Source of the DNA: HyVt-337 sp964428895
Lineage (GTDB): Bacteria; Planctomycetota; Phycisphaerae; SM23-33
Assembly (NCBI GenBank): GCA_964428895.1
Contig: CAYRZU010000129.1
Coordinates: forward strand, 1-5,488
Length of the DNA: 5,488 nucleotides
Direction: 5' to 3'
Both the position numbers and the translations under genes were made by a program. Under the pieces are notes generated by a model. It saw only the letters and a program-made list of their open reading frames with translations, made no database searches and had not been told where the DNA came from. Shown one piece after another: positions 1-4,910 of this stretch. How positions within the stretch are numbered: the first letter of the stretch is position 1; each line of letters starts with the position of its first letter.

Positions 1-48
1 GACTTAGCGTTCACGCACACCTATTCCCAAAGTCGCTGACGTTGAACA

Positions 49-106
49 AGCAGGAAGTGTAGGCAATCCTTCCGTCGCTCACGGAAAACACGCCGCGCCA
101 TCGGTC
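49..106 (+). repeat. Leader repeat, copy A (upstream of PEP-CTERM gene 1)
   Basis: This 58-bp block matches 1062-1119, upstream of the next gene, with a single mismatch (A56 versus C1069); 57-106 is identical over 50 bp. It contains the hairpin TTCCGT (70-75), loop CGCTC, ACGGAA (81-86). GTGT (57-60) and ACAC (88-91) could form an outer stem. It lies about 75 bases before the start codon, so it is probably promoter-proximal or in the 5' untranslated region. Whether it acts as DNA (operator) or RNA is not decided by the sequence. Confidence 0.85.
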
Positions 107-140
107 AGTGGGCCCTTGCGCGCGGGTGAGCGGCGCAATT

Positions 141-170
141 GACGGCCGGTGAGTTCGGACCGTCGGAGGT
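141..170 (+). promoter_or_regulatory. Hairpin abutting the ribosome-binding site of gene 1
   Basis: GACGGCCG (141-148) can pair with CGG-(bulged A159)-CCGTC (156-164), giving an 8-bp stem with a 7-nt loop. The SD GGAGGT (165-170) begins at the next base, 9 nt before the ATG at 180. Gene 2 has the equivalent hairpin in the same place with a compensatory pair change (G144-C161 here, A1159-T1173 there), which supports a real RNA structure. A role in translation initiation is inferred. Confidence 0.55.
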
Positions 171-179
171 GTTAGCGTT

Positions 180-818
180 ATGCGTCTTGCAGGTATTGTA
201 GGGGTAGTTTTAGTAATGGCTTGCGCGTCGAGCCTGTACGGGTCGGCCGCGGTATATGAACCGTACGCCGCATTCAGCGGGGCGTCGCCTTCGGGGCCGG
301 GGCCTTGGCTGAGGATTGTCTTTGACGACCACGGCACGGCGGGCCCGCTCGATTTCACGCTTGAGGCGGTGGGCCTGACGGATCCGGAGTTCGTCTCGAA
401 GCTCTACTTCAACCTCGATCCATCTCTGGACCCATGTGACCTGTCCTTTTCAGGTCTGACCAAGACCGGCCAGTTCGACGACCCGAAATTCAGCACGGGC
501 GCCGACAAGTGGAACGTCGCCGGTAGCGGCCGATACGACGTCGAATTGAAGTTCTCGACCAGTGGCTCCGGCGGCGGGGCGAAACGTTTCAGGCCGGGGG
601 AGATATTGAACTTCACCATCAGCGGCATCCCGACGCTTCGGGCCATGTCGTTCGATTTGGACAGCACCGGGGGCGGCAACGGGGCCTATCCCGTGGCCGT
701 CCACGTGCAGGGCATTAACGGCAACGACAGCGGCTGGGAGTCGGTCCCCGAACCGGCCACGCTGAGTTTACTGGGGGTGGGGGTGTTGGCGCTCGTCAAG
801 AGGCGGCGCCGGACCTGA
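180..818 (+). CDS. PEP-CTERM sorting domain protein, paralogue 1
   Basis: A 212-aa exported protein of unknown function. Residues 1-24 form a short basic start (MRL), a hydrophobic core and a likely signal-peptide cleavage near GSAA. Cys15 sits in a lipobox-like VMAC, though Met at -2 is atypical. The body carries PWLRIVFDD, GTAG, EFVSKLYFNLDP, a Gly/Ser-rich stretch, KRF.PGE and HVQGINGNDSGW, all shared with the two downstream paralogues. Residues 189-212 are a full PEP-CTERM tag: VPEP, a hydrophobic helix and KRRRR. Such tags are known to be recognised and processed by exosortase at the cell envelope, so a surface or matrix location is expected. The start is fixed by SD GGAGGT at 165-170. 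It is followed by its own terminator, so it is probably monocistronic. The exported PEP-CTERM class is secure; the biochemical role is unknown. Confidence 0.93.
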   Translation: MRLAGIVGVVLVMACASSLYGSAAVYEPYAAFSGASPSGPGPWLRIVFDDHGTAGPLDFTLEAVGLTDPEFVSKLYFNLDPSLDPCDLSFSGLTKTGQFDDPKFSTGADKWNVAGSGRYDVELKFSTSGSGGGAKRFRPGEILNFTISGIPTLRAMSFDLDSTGGGNGAYPVAVHVQGINGNDSGWESVPEPATLSLLGVGVLALVKRRRRT

Positions 819-884
819 CGTCATTTCTCGGGAGAGAGAGTAAGGATGGGTGGGTGTGCCCTTGTGGTCGCCCGCCCTTTTTTT
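819..884 (+). terminator. Rho-independent terminator of gene 1
   Basis: GGGTGGGTG (848-856) pairs with CGCCCGCCC (869-877): 9 bp with two G-U wobbles and a 12-nt loop, followed by seven Ts (878-884). The approach from the stop codon (CGTCATTTCTCGGGAGAG...TAAGGA) is almost the same as that after gene 2 at 1845-1870, with one extra AG here, so the terminator was duplicated with the gene. Confidence 0.85.
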
Positions 885-1061
885 GCGTGGCCCCACGTGG
901 CGGATATGGGGCTTGGCGCTTCTTCGCGTTCTTCGATGTCACCTTGGGTCCCAGTCAGGCGATTGCCTTAAGAATTTGTCAGGGGGAATTTGGTCTGGCC
1001 CCACATCGCTCTACAATAACAGTAGAGAGGAAGTATCTATCTCGCTCGGAGAGAGAGGGGG
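885..1061 (+). promoter_or_regulatory. Gene-free spacer with weak promoter candidate for gene 2
   Basis: No convincing gene is seen between the gene 1 terminator and the leader repeat. The best promoter-like pair is TTTGGT (989-994) and TACAAT (1012-1017, one mismatch to TATAAT) with 17-bp spacing; the -35 match is poor. CTCTAC (1009-1014) and GTAGAG (1022-1027) form a 6-bp hairpin overlapping that -10. TGGCCCCAC occurs twice (888-896 and 996-1004). The end of the spacer is purine-rich (GAGAGAGAGGGGGAG). None of this matches the 5' flank of copy A, so the duplication boundary lies near 1062. Confidence 0.3.
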
Positions 1062-1119
1062 AGCAGGACGTGTAGGCAATCCTTCCGTCGCTCACGGAAA
1101 ACACGCCGCGCCATCGGTC
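1062..1119 (+). repeat. Leader repeat, copy B (upstream of PEP-CTERM gene 2)
   Basis: Direct repeat of 49-106 with one mismatch, in the same position relative to the start codon (leader offset 1013, start-codon offset 1011). The internal hairpin is TTCCGT (1083-1088), CGCTC, ACGGAA (1094-1099). C1069 would allow the outer GTGT/ACAC stem to extend by one C-G pair relative to copy A. Flanking leader and coding sequence have diverged far more than this block. Confidence 0.85.
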
Positions 1120-1155
1120 CGTGTGGGCCCTGGGCGCCGGCGGGCGACGCGGCTA

Positions 1156-1182
1156 GACAGCCCGTAATAGGCTGTCGGAGGT
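1156..1182 (+). promoter_or_regulatory. Hairpin abutting the ribosome-binding site of gene 2
   Basis: GACAGCC (1156-1162) and GGCTGTC (1170-1176) form a perfect 7-bp stem with a 7-nt loop (CGTAATA). The SD GGAGGT (1177-1182) follows at once, 8 nt before the ATG at 1191. The position, loop size and outer pairs match the gene 1 hairpin, with one compensatory pair change. Confidence 0.6.
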
Positions 1183-1190
1183 GTTCGATC

Positions 1191-1844
1191 ATGCGTTTGT
1201 GTGGCATTGTGGCAGTCCTTCTAGTGGCGGCGTGCGCGCCGGTTCTGCACGGCGACGTTATCCAATACAAAGCCACGTTCGGGATCGTCGGCGAGCAACC
1301 GGTCGGTCCAATTCCGTGGCTGAAGCTGACCTTCGATGACGGCGGCACGGCCGGGTCGGTCGACCTGAAGCTGGAGGCGGTCGGGCTGGCCGCCAATGAG
1401 TACGTCTCGAAGCTCTACCTGAACCTAGACCCGGTTCTGGACCCCACGGGTCTGGCGATCTCGACCACCGTCGAGACCGGCCAACTCGACGACGCGCTGC
1501 TCTATCCCGGCGCCGACGCCTGGAATGCAGCCGGTACCGGCGCCTACGATATGTGGATCAAGTTCGCCAGCAACCCCGCCGGCGGCGGCGTGCATCGTTT
1601 CGGCGCCGGTGAGGTGGCCCGCTTGACCTTTACGGGCCCGGCAACGCTGGGGGCTACTTCCTTCGCCTGGGACAGCGGCGGCGGCATCAATGGCGCCTTC
1701 CCCTTCGCCGCCCAGATCAAGGGAATCAATGGCGTCGACGACGGGTGGATCACGGAGTCGGCGAGCGTTATTCCCGAACCGATCATGATCGGTCTGATGG
1801 GCGCCGGGGGCCTGGCGCTGCTGCGGAAGCGGCGCCTAACGTAA
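1191..1844 (+). CDS. PEP-CTERM sorting domain protein, paralogue 2
   Basis: A 217-aa paralogue of the upstream gene and part of a tandem duplication with its leader and terminator. The N-terminus MRLCGIVAVLLVAAC has a canonical-looking lipobox (V12-A13-A14-C15), so it could be a lipoprotein; alternatively, signal peptidase I could cut near residue 21. Shared body motifs are PWLKLTFDDGGTAGSV, EYVSKLYLNLDPVLDP, TGQLDD, HRFGAGE and KGINGVDDGW. Residues 194-217 are the sorting tag: IPEP, a hydrophobic Gly-rich helix and RKRR. Expected fate is export and exosortase-dependent processing at the envelope; no catalytic residues are recognised. SD GGAGGT is 8 nt upstream of the ATG, and a strong terminator follows, so it is a single-gene unit. 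The class call is confident; the function is unknown. Confidence 0.93.
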   Translation: MRLCGIVAVLLVAACAPVLHGDVIQYKATFGIVGEQPVGPIPWLKLTFDDGGTAGSVDLKLEAVGLAANEYVSKLYLNLDPVLDPTGLAISTTVETGQLDDALLYPGADAWNAAGTGAYDMWIKFASNPAGGGVHRFGAGEVARLTFTGPATLGATSFAWDSGGGINGAFPFAAQIKGINGVDDGWITESASVIPEPIMIGLMGAGGLALLRKRRLT

Positions 1845-1907
1845 CGTCATTTCTCGGGAGAGAGTAAGGACGGGTGGGTGCGCCTTCGTGGCCGCCCACC
1901 TTTTTTT
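1845..1907 (+). terminator. Rho-independent terminator of gene 2
   Basis: GGTGGGTG plus GCC (1873-1884, C1881 bulged) pairs with GGC plus CGCCCACC (1890-1900) around the 5-nt loop TTCGT, followed by seven Ts (1901-1907). It is homologous to the gene 1 terminator, including the CGTCATTTCTCGGGAGAG approach and TAAGGA. Differences in the stem keep the pairing. Confidence 0.88.
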
Positions 1908-1944
1908 GCGCCGAGTTCTCGCCCCGATTCATCGCGCCGAAAAA

Positions 1945-2044
1945 CCTCCTGTGGTTTGGCCCCGGGGGCCGGATGAATCCTACCTTCCCGGCGTGAGGGC
2001 AAAGGAGCCCTCAAGAGCCACATGTTGACGACGACCACAGGAGG
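1945..2044 (+). promoter_or_regulatory. Leader of gene 3 with perfect long-range anti-SD pairing
   Basis: CCTCCTGTGGT (1945-1955) is the exact reverse complement of ACCACAGGAGG (2034-2044), which contains the SD AGGAGG (2039-2044). Pairing would close a 78-nt loop and hide the ribosome-binding site. Inside it lie GGCCC/GGGCC (1958-1962/1966-1970) and AATCCT at 1976-1981. Two overlapping hairpins follow: CCTTC/GAGGG (1983-1987/1995-1999) and TGAGGGC/GCCCTCA (1994-2000/2007-2013). They share a strand and cannot form together. This layout resembles a translational switch or thermosensor. The mechanism and any ligand are inference, and the transcription start is unknown. Confidence 0.45.
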
Positions 2045-2051
2045 CATCGTC

Positions 2052-2693
2052 ATGTTCAAGAAAGCAACCCTCGCGGCCATGTTGGCCATCGTTACGTTGA
2101 CCGGTTCGGTCCAAGCAGCCACCCTCACCTTCGACCTGAGCTACGAGTTTAGCGGAGCCACCCCCCCTGCGGGCGCGGCCCCGTGGCTTCGTGCGCATTT
2201 TGACGATGGTGGGACGCCCGGCTCGGTAATGATGACGCTCTCGACGCCCAATTTGACGGGCGTGGAGTTCGTCTCAAAGTGGTGCTTCAACCTCGACCCG
2301 GTGATGGACCCGACGGCGCTGCTGTTCCTTGGCCCGGCCAAGACCGGCAGCTTCACCAATCCGGCCATCACTACGGGTGTCGACTTCTACAAGGCCGACG
2401 GCGACGGGAAGTACGACATCCTGTTCAGCTTCGACGTCAGCGATGGCTCGCCCACGCGGTTTGGCGTTGGCGATTCGGCCAAGTACTTGGTCCTTGGCGC
2501 CGGCCTGACGGCCAGTTCCTTCGATTACCTCAGCGCCCCCGCCGGCGGGCACGGCCCGTTCGAGGTCGCCGCTCACGTGCAGGGCATCGGCCCCACCGGC
2601 GCCAACAGCGGTTGGATCACCGTTCCCGAGCCGACCACCATGGGTCTGTTGGGCCTGGGCGGTCTGGGCCTGCTGCGCAGGCGTCGGAACTAA
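2052..2693 (+). CDS. PEP-CTERM sorting domain protein, paralogue 3
   Basis: A 213-aa exported protein of the same family as the two upstream genes, but more diverged. I chose the ATG at 2052 because AGGAGG (2039-2044) sits 7 nt before it. An in-frame ATG at 2022 lacks such a site and would put hydrophilic residues ahead of the signal peptide. Residues 1-23 (MFKKATLAAMLAIVTL... ending VQA) are a classical signal peptidase I leader without a lipobox Cys. Body motifs: PWLRAHFDDGGTPGSV, EFVSKWCFNLDPVMDP, TGVDFYKADGDGKYDI, RFGVGD, AHVQGIGPTGANSGW. Residues 191-213 are the tag: VPEP, a Gly/Leu helix and RRRR. The tag predicts exosortase processing at the envelope. The gene has its own leader and terminator hairpin. 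Function is unknown. Confidence 0.92.
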   Translation: MFKKATLAAMLAIVTLTGSVQAATLTFDLSYEFSGATPPAGAAPWLRAHFDDGGTPGSVMMTLSTPNLTGVEFVSKWCFNLDPVMDPTALLFLGPAKTGSFTNPAITTGVDFYKADGDGKYDILFSFDVSDGSPTRFGVGDSAKYLVLGAGLTASSFDYLSAPAGGHGPFEVAAHVQGIGPTGANSGWITVPEPTTMGLLGLGGLGLLRRRRN

Positions 2694-2710
2694 TCAACAA
2701 ACATTCTGAA

Positions 2711-2752
2711 GAGATAAGGATAAGCGGGTGGTCCCACCGGGCCGCCCGCTTT
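2711..2752 (+). terminator. Terminator-like hairpin after gene 3
   Basis: AGCGGGTGG (2723-2731) pairs with CCGCCCGCT (2742-2750), 9 bp with one G-U. Only a short pyrimidine tract follows (TTTCCCTATT), so termination may be weaker than after genes 1 and 2. GAGATAAGGA just upstream echoes GAGAGTAAGGA before the other two terminators, which suggests common descent of the whole 3' module. Confidence 0.6.
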
Positions 2753-2780
2753 CCCTATTGCCCGAATCCGCGGGCATCTG

Positions 2781-2841
2781 TTGGCCCCAGGGCCGCGCGA
2801 ATCCTACGCTTCTGATGCGAAGGCTTTGGCCTCGCGGGAGG
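2781..2841 (+). promoter_or_regulatory. Leader of gene 4 sharing the gene 3 leader motif
   Basis: TTGGCCCC (2781-2788) and GAATCCTAC (2799-2807) repeat the gene 3 leader (TTGGCCCC 1956-1963, GAATCCTAC 1975-1983) with spacing one base shorter. Downstream, CTTC/GAAG (2809-2812/2819-2822) and AGGC/GCCT (2821-2824/2829-2832) overlap, as the two hairpins in leader 3 do. The SD GGGAGG (2836-2841) lies 8 nt before the ATG at 2850. The block could be a promoter (TTGGCC as -35, TCCTAC as -10, 15-16 bp apart) or a structured RNA; I cannot separate these. Confidence 0.4.
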
Positions 2842-2849
2842 AAACGGTA

Positions 2850-3086
2850 ATGCTTAGGACTCGCGCGCTGATGACGCTGGTGGCTCTGGCGGTCGTGTCG
2901 GCCGGGGCAGCCACGGTCAGTGGTTCGTCCAGCGAGGCCGCCCCCGTCCCGGCCGTTGCGAGCATCCCGTCCGCCGACTCCCCCGGCGGAACGATCGCGT
3001 GCGAGCCGGTGACGATGGGCTTCTTCGGCGTTACCGGCATCGGCATGCTGCTGCTCCGGCCTCGACGGGCTCCGATTGTGTCATGA
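2850..3086 (+). CDS. Small exported protein with degenerate PEP-CTERM tail
   Basis: A 78-aa protein made almost only of targeting signals. Residues 1-21 are a signal peptide (MLRTRALMTLVALAVVSAGAA). Residues 22-50 are an Ala/Ser/Pro-rich low-complexity linker. Residues 51-73 resemble a sorting tag: CEPVTMGFFG, a hydrophobic helix, then RPRR. The usual first Pro of the PEP motif is Cys51, the basic cluster holds a Pro, and five residues (APIVS) follow it. The conserved body of the three upstream paralogues is absent. The ATG at 2850 is preceded by GGGAGG at 8 nt; an upstream in-frame ATG at 2781 would bury the signal peptide and lies inside the shared leader motif. It may be a functional mini-substrate, a peptide held in the membrane, or a decayed paralogue with its body deleted. 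Coding status is fairly likely because leader, SD and terminator are all present. Confidence 0.7.
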   Translation: MLRTRALMTLVALAVVSAGAATVSGSSSEAAPVPAVASIPSADSPGGTIACEPVTMGFFGVTGIGMLLLRPRRAPIVS

Positions 3087-3090
3087 CAAT

Positions 3091-3150
3091 CCCACTGTGT
3101 CAGTGGGCATACCAAGGGCGGCCGTTCCTGAGGGGGCGGCCGCCCTGTTT
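3091..3150 (+). terminator. Terminator between convergent genes
   Basis: AGGGCGGCCG (3115-3124) pairs with CGGCCGCCCT (3137-3146), a 10-bp perfect stem, followed on the plus strand by GTTTATT. A second small hairpin, CCCACTG/CAGTGGG (3091-3097/3101-3107), precedes it just after the stop of the 78-aa gene. The U-rich side favours termination of the plus-strand gene; the strong stem may also stop the kinase transcript arriving from the right. Confidence 0.65.
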
Positions 3151-3168
3151 ATTGCGCCGAAGGCCGGC

Positions 3169-4677
3169 CTAGAAGACCGGTTTGAGGACGTCGTAGAGCT
3201 GTTCGTACTTGGCCAGGCCCGCCGCGTAGACGTCGGCCTTGGCGGGGTCCGGCTCGTAGCGATGCTTGATGGCGACCATATCGTTGCTGGCGGCCTCCAG
3301 GTCGTCGAAGACACCGGCGCCGACGCCGGCCAGAATGGCCGCGCCCTTGAGGGCCTGCTCGGATTCTTCCACGATCGCCACGCGAGCCTGCATGCTGTCG
3401 GCCTTGATCTGACACCACAGGTCGCTCTTGGCGCCGCCGCCGAGGCAGCGGATCTCGTCGAGCTTCACCCCCAATTCGGCCATGATCTCCACGTTCTTGG
3501 CGATCATGAAGGCCACCGATTCCATGATCGACCGCACGAAGTGGCCCTTGGTGTGCTTGAGCGTGAGCCCGAAGAACACGCCCTTGGCGTTGGGGTCAAA
3601 CTCCGGAGCGCCCGTGCCGGATAGGAACGGCAGGTGCACCAACCCCTCGCTACCGGCGGGAACGGCTGCGGCCATGTCGCCCAGAATCGCAAACGCGTCA
3701 CCGCCGCTGGTTTCGGCCGCGGCGACTTCCGATTGGCCGAGCGCGTCGCGGAACCACTTGAGCACCATGCCGGCGGTCTCGCCGTAGGGGCTGAAGAAGT
3801 ACTCCCCCGCGATGGCGTGGGCGTGCACCGGCACGCGGAACTCGGGGTCGAAGGCGATTGCGTCGACCGGGGCGCAGATGGCCATGGACGATCCGGTGGT
3901 CTCGCTCATCACGCCGCTGTGGGTGACGCCCGCGCCGATGCTGCCGGCGGCGTGGTCGTACGCACCGGTGACCACCAGCGTGTCGGTCGACAGGCCCGTG
4001 GCGGCGGCCGCCTCAGCCGTGATCGTACCAACGACGCTGCCGGAGTCGGTCAGTGCGGGAAAATGGTCGGCCGTGACGCCGATGAACTCCATCATTTCCG
4101 GCCACAACGCCCGCTTGTTGATATCGAGCACCAACGAGGATGAGTACACCGAGAACTCCGAGACGAACTGGCCCGAGAGGCGGTGGATCAGATAGTCCTC
4201 GACCATGCAGAACTTGGCCGTCTTGGCGAAGACCTCCGGCTCGTTGTTCTTGATCCAGAGAATCTTGCAGGCCGTCCAGATCGGACCCACGTCGGGTTGG
4301 CCCGTGGTCTTGTAGACGGTGTCGAGACCGAATGTGGCTTCGATGGCGGCGGCTTCGTCGTGGGCGCGGTTGTCCAGCCAGACAATGGTGTTCCGCAGCG
4401 GTGTGCCCGCTTCATCGACCGGTACGAACGACTCTCCCTGGCTGGCAAAGCCCACCGCGGCGATGGTGGCGGGATCGACTTTCGATTCAGCCAGCACTTT
4501 CTTGCAGGCCACCACGAACTTGTCCCAATAGGTCTCGGCGGGCAGTTCGCACAGGTCCTCGCCTTCGGTCAGCAGCGTGTACTCCTGGATGTCCAGGGCC
4601 AGCCGCTTGCCGTGAGCGTCGAAGATGGCGGCCTTGACGGCCGACGTTCCCAAATCCACTGCCAGAAAGTGCTTCAT
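3169..4677 (-). CDS. xylB: FGGY-family carbohydrate kinase, xylulokinase-like
   Basis: A complete 502-aa cytoplasmic sugar kinase that would phosphorylate a ketose or polyol with ATP; its length is typical of the family. FGGY N-domain: the phosphate-binding strand FLAVDLGTSAVKAA with Asp8, WLDNRA at 100-105, and IWTACKILWIKNN near 133-145, close to FGGY signature 1. The catalytic base is probably Asp241 in TGAYDHAAGSIGAG. FGGY C-domain: SETTGSS (258-264), LPFLSGTGAPEFDP, and GGGAKSDLW (413-421), the adenine-side signature. The QMHG motif usual in xylulokinases is replaced by ASQGES (78-83), so the sugar is uncertain and the symbol tentative. GAGGGA (4685-4690, read on the minus strand) is 7 nt before the ATG. 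The isomerase upstream on the same strand fits a sugar-catabolic unit. Confidence 0.9.
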   Translation of the reverse strand: MKHFLAVDLGTSAVKAAIFDAHGKRLALDIQEYTLLTEGEDLCELPAETYWDKFVVACKKVLAESKVDPATIAAVGFASQGESFVPVDEAGTPLRNTIVWLDNRAHDEAAAIEATFGLDTVYKTTGQPDVGPIWTACKILWIKNNEPEVFAKTAKFCMVEDYLIHRLSGQFVSEFSVYSSSLVLDINKRALWPEMMEFIGVTADHFPALTDSGSVVGTITAEAAAATGLSTDTLVVTGAYDHAAGSIGAGVTHSGVMSETTGSSMAICAPVDAIAFDPEFRVPVHAHAIAGEYFFSPYGETAGMVLKWFRDALGQSEVAAAETSGGDAFAILGDMAAAVPAGSEGLVHLPFLSGTGAPEFDPNAKGVFFGLTLKHTKGHFVRSIMESVAFMIAKNVEIMAELGVKLDEIRCLGGGAKSDLWCQIKADSMQARVAIVEESEQALKGAAILAGVGAGVFDDLEAASNDMVAIKHRYEPDPAKADVYAAGLAKYEQLYDVLKPVF

Positions 4678-4704
4678 GGTTCAATCCCTCACGGGGGTAA
4701 TGCA

Positions 4705-4736
4705 AAGCGCGGCGGGTCTCCTGACCCGCCGCGCTT
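4705..4736 (-). terminator. Strong 14-bp hairpin between isomerase and kinase genes
   Basis: AAGCGCGGCGGGTC (4705-4718) and GACCCGCCGCGCTT (4723-4736) form a perfect 14-bp stem with the 4-nt loop TCCT. Read on the minus strand it is followed by TTTGCATT and then, 14 nt after the stem, by the kinase SD. It could be a partial terminator, an attenuator or an mRNA-stabilising intercistronic hairpin. The short T-run makes full termination uncertain. Confidence 0.55.
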
Positions 4737-4791
4737 GGGGTGGGGCAATGGATAATCGCCGAAGTTTGGCGGAATGTAGGGGAGGCGGAGC

Positions 4792-4801
4792 NNNNNNNNN
4801 N
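4792..4801. other. Assembly gap (10 Ns)
   Basis: Ten consecutive Ns mark a scaffold join. True distance and content between the kinase and isomerase genes are unknown, so their adjacency rests on the assembler. The right flank holds C8 followed by G5 (4843-4855), a sequence prone to assembly error. Confidence 0.99.
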
Positions 4802-4860
4802 TAGTAGGATAGGGTCTAGTAGTCTGTTTTTGTCTTGTACAACCCCCCCCGGGGGTAATT

Positions 4861-4901
4861 CACCCGGGCGCGGGGCCCCCTCCCCGGCCGCGCGGTGGGT
4901 G
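4861..4901 (-). terminator. GC-rich inverted repeat after the isomerase stop codon
   Basis: CACCC (4861-4865) can pair with GGGTG (4897-4901). Inside it, GCGCGG (4868-4873) pairs with CCGCGC (4888-4893), and GG (4874-4875) with CC (4884-4885) across a 2-nt bulge. It begins 10 bases past the isomerase stop, where a terminator is expected, but no U-tract follows on the minus strand. It is close to the gap, so base accuracy is uncertain. Confidence 0.3.
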
Positions 4902-4910
4902 CGTCAATGC

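Noticed and set aside
49..170. Cyclic-di-GMP (GEMM) or another known riboswitch in leader 1
   Set aside because: The GEMM-I conserved core motifs as I know them are absent, and no other riboswitch consensus I know fits. A covariance-model search (Rfam) would be decisive.
996..1010. Sigma-54-like promoter TGGC...GC upstream of gene 2
   Set aside because: Sigma-54 sites need 10 bases between the GG and GC; here there are 9, and the TTGC end is absent.
49..1119. CRISPR array from the repeated leader
   Set aside because: There are only two copies, about 1 kb apart, with a gene between them and no short regular spacers.
850..1167. 105- and 73-codon open frames between genes 1 and 2
   Set aside because: They begin inside the gene 1 terminator stem and cross the spacer and leader repeat; there is no SD and composition is not gene-like.
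2279..2815. 178-codon open frame overlapping gene 3
   Set aside because: It is Arg/Pro-rich, runs in a shifted frame of a well-supported PEP-CTERM gene, and has no family resemblance; it is a high-GC shadow frame.
3076..4755. Several long plus-strand open frames opposite the kinase
   Set aside because: They are complementary-frame shadows of the FGGY gene, lack credible ribosome-binding sites, and their translations show no domain features.
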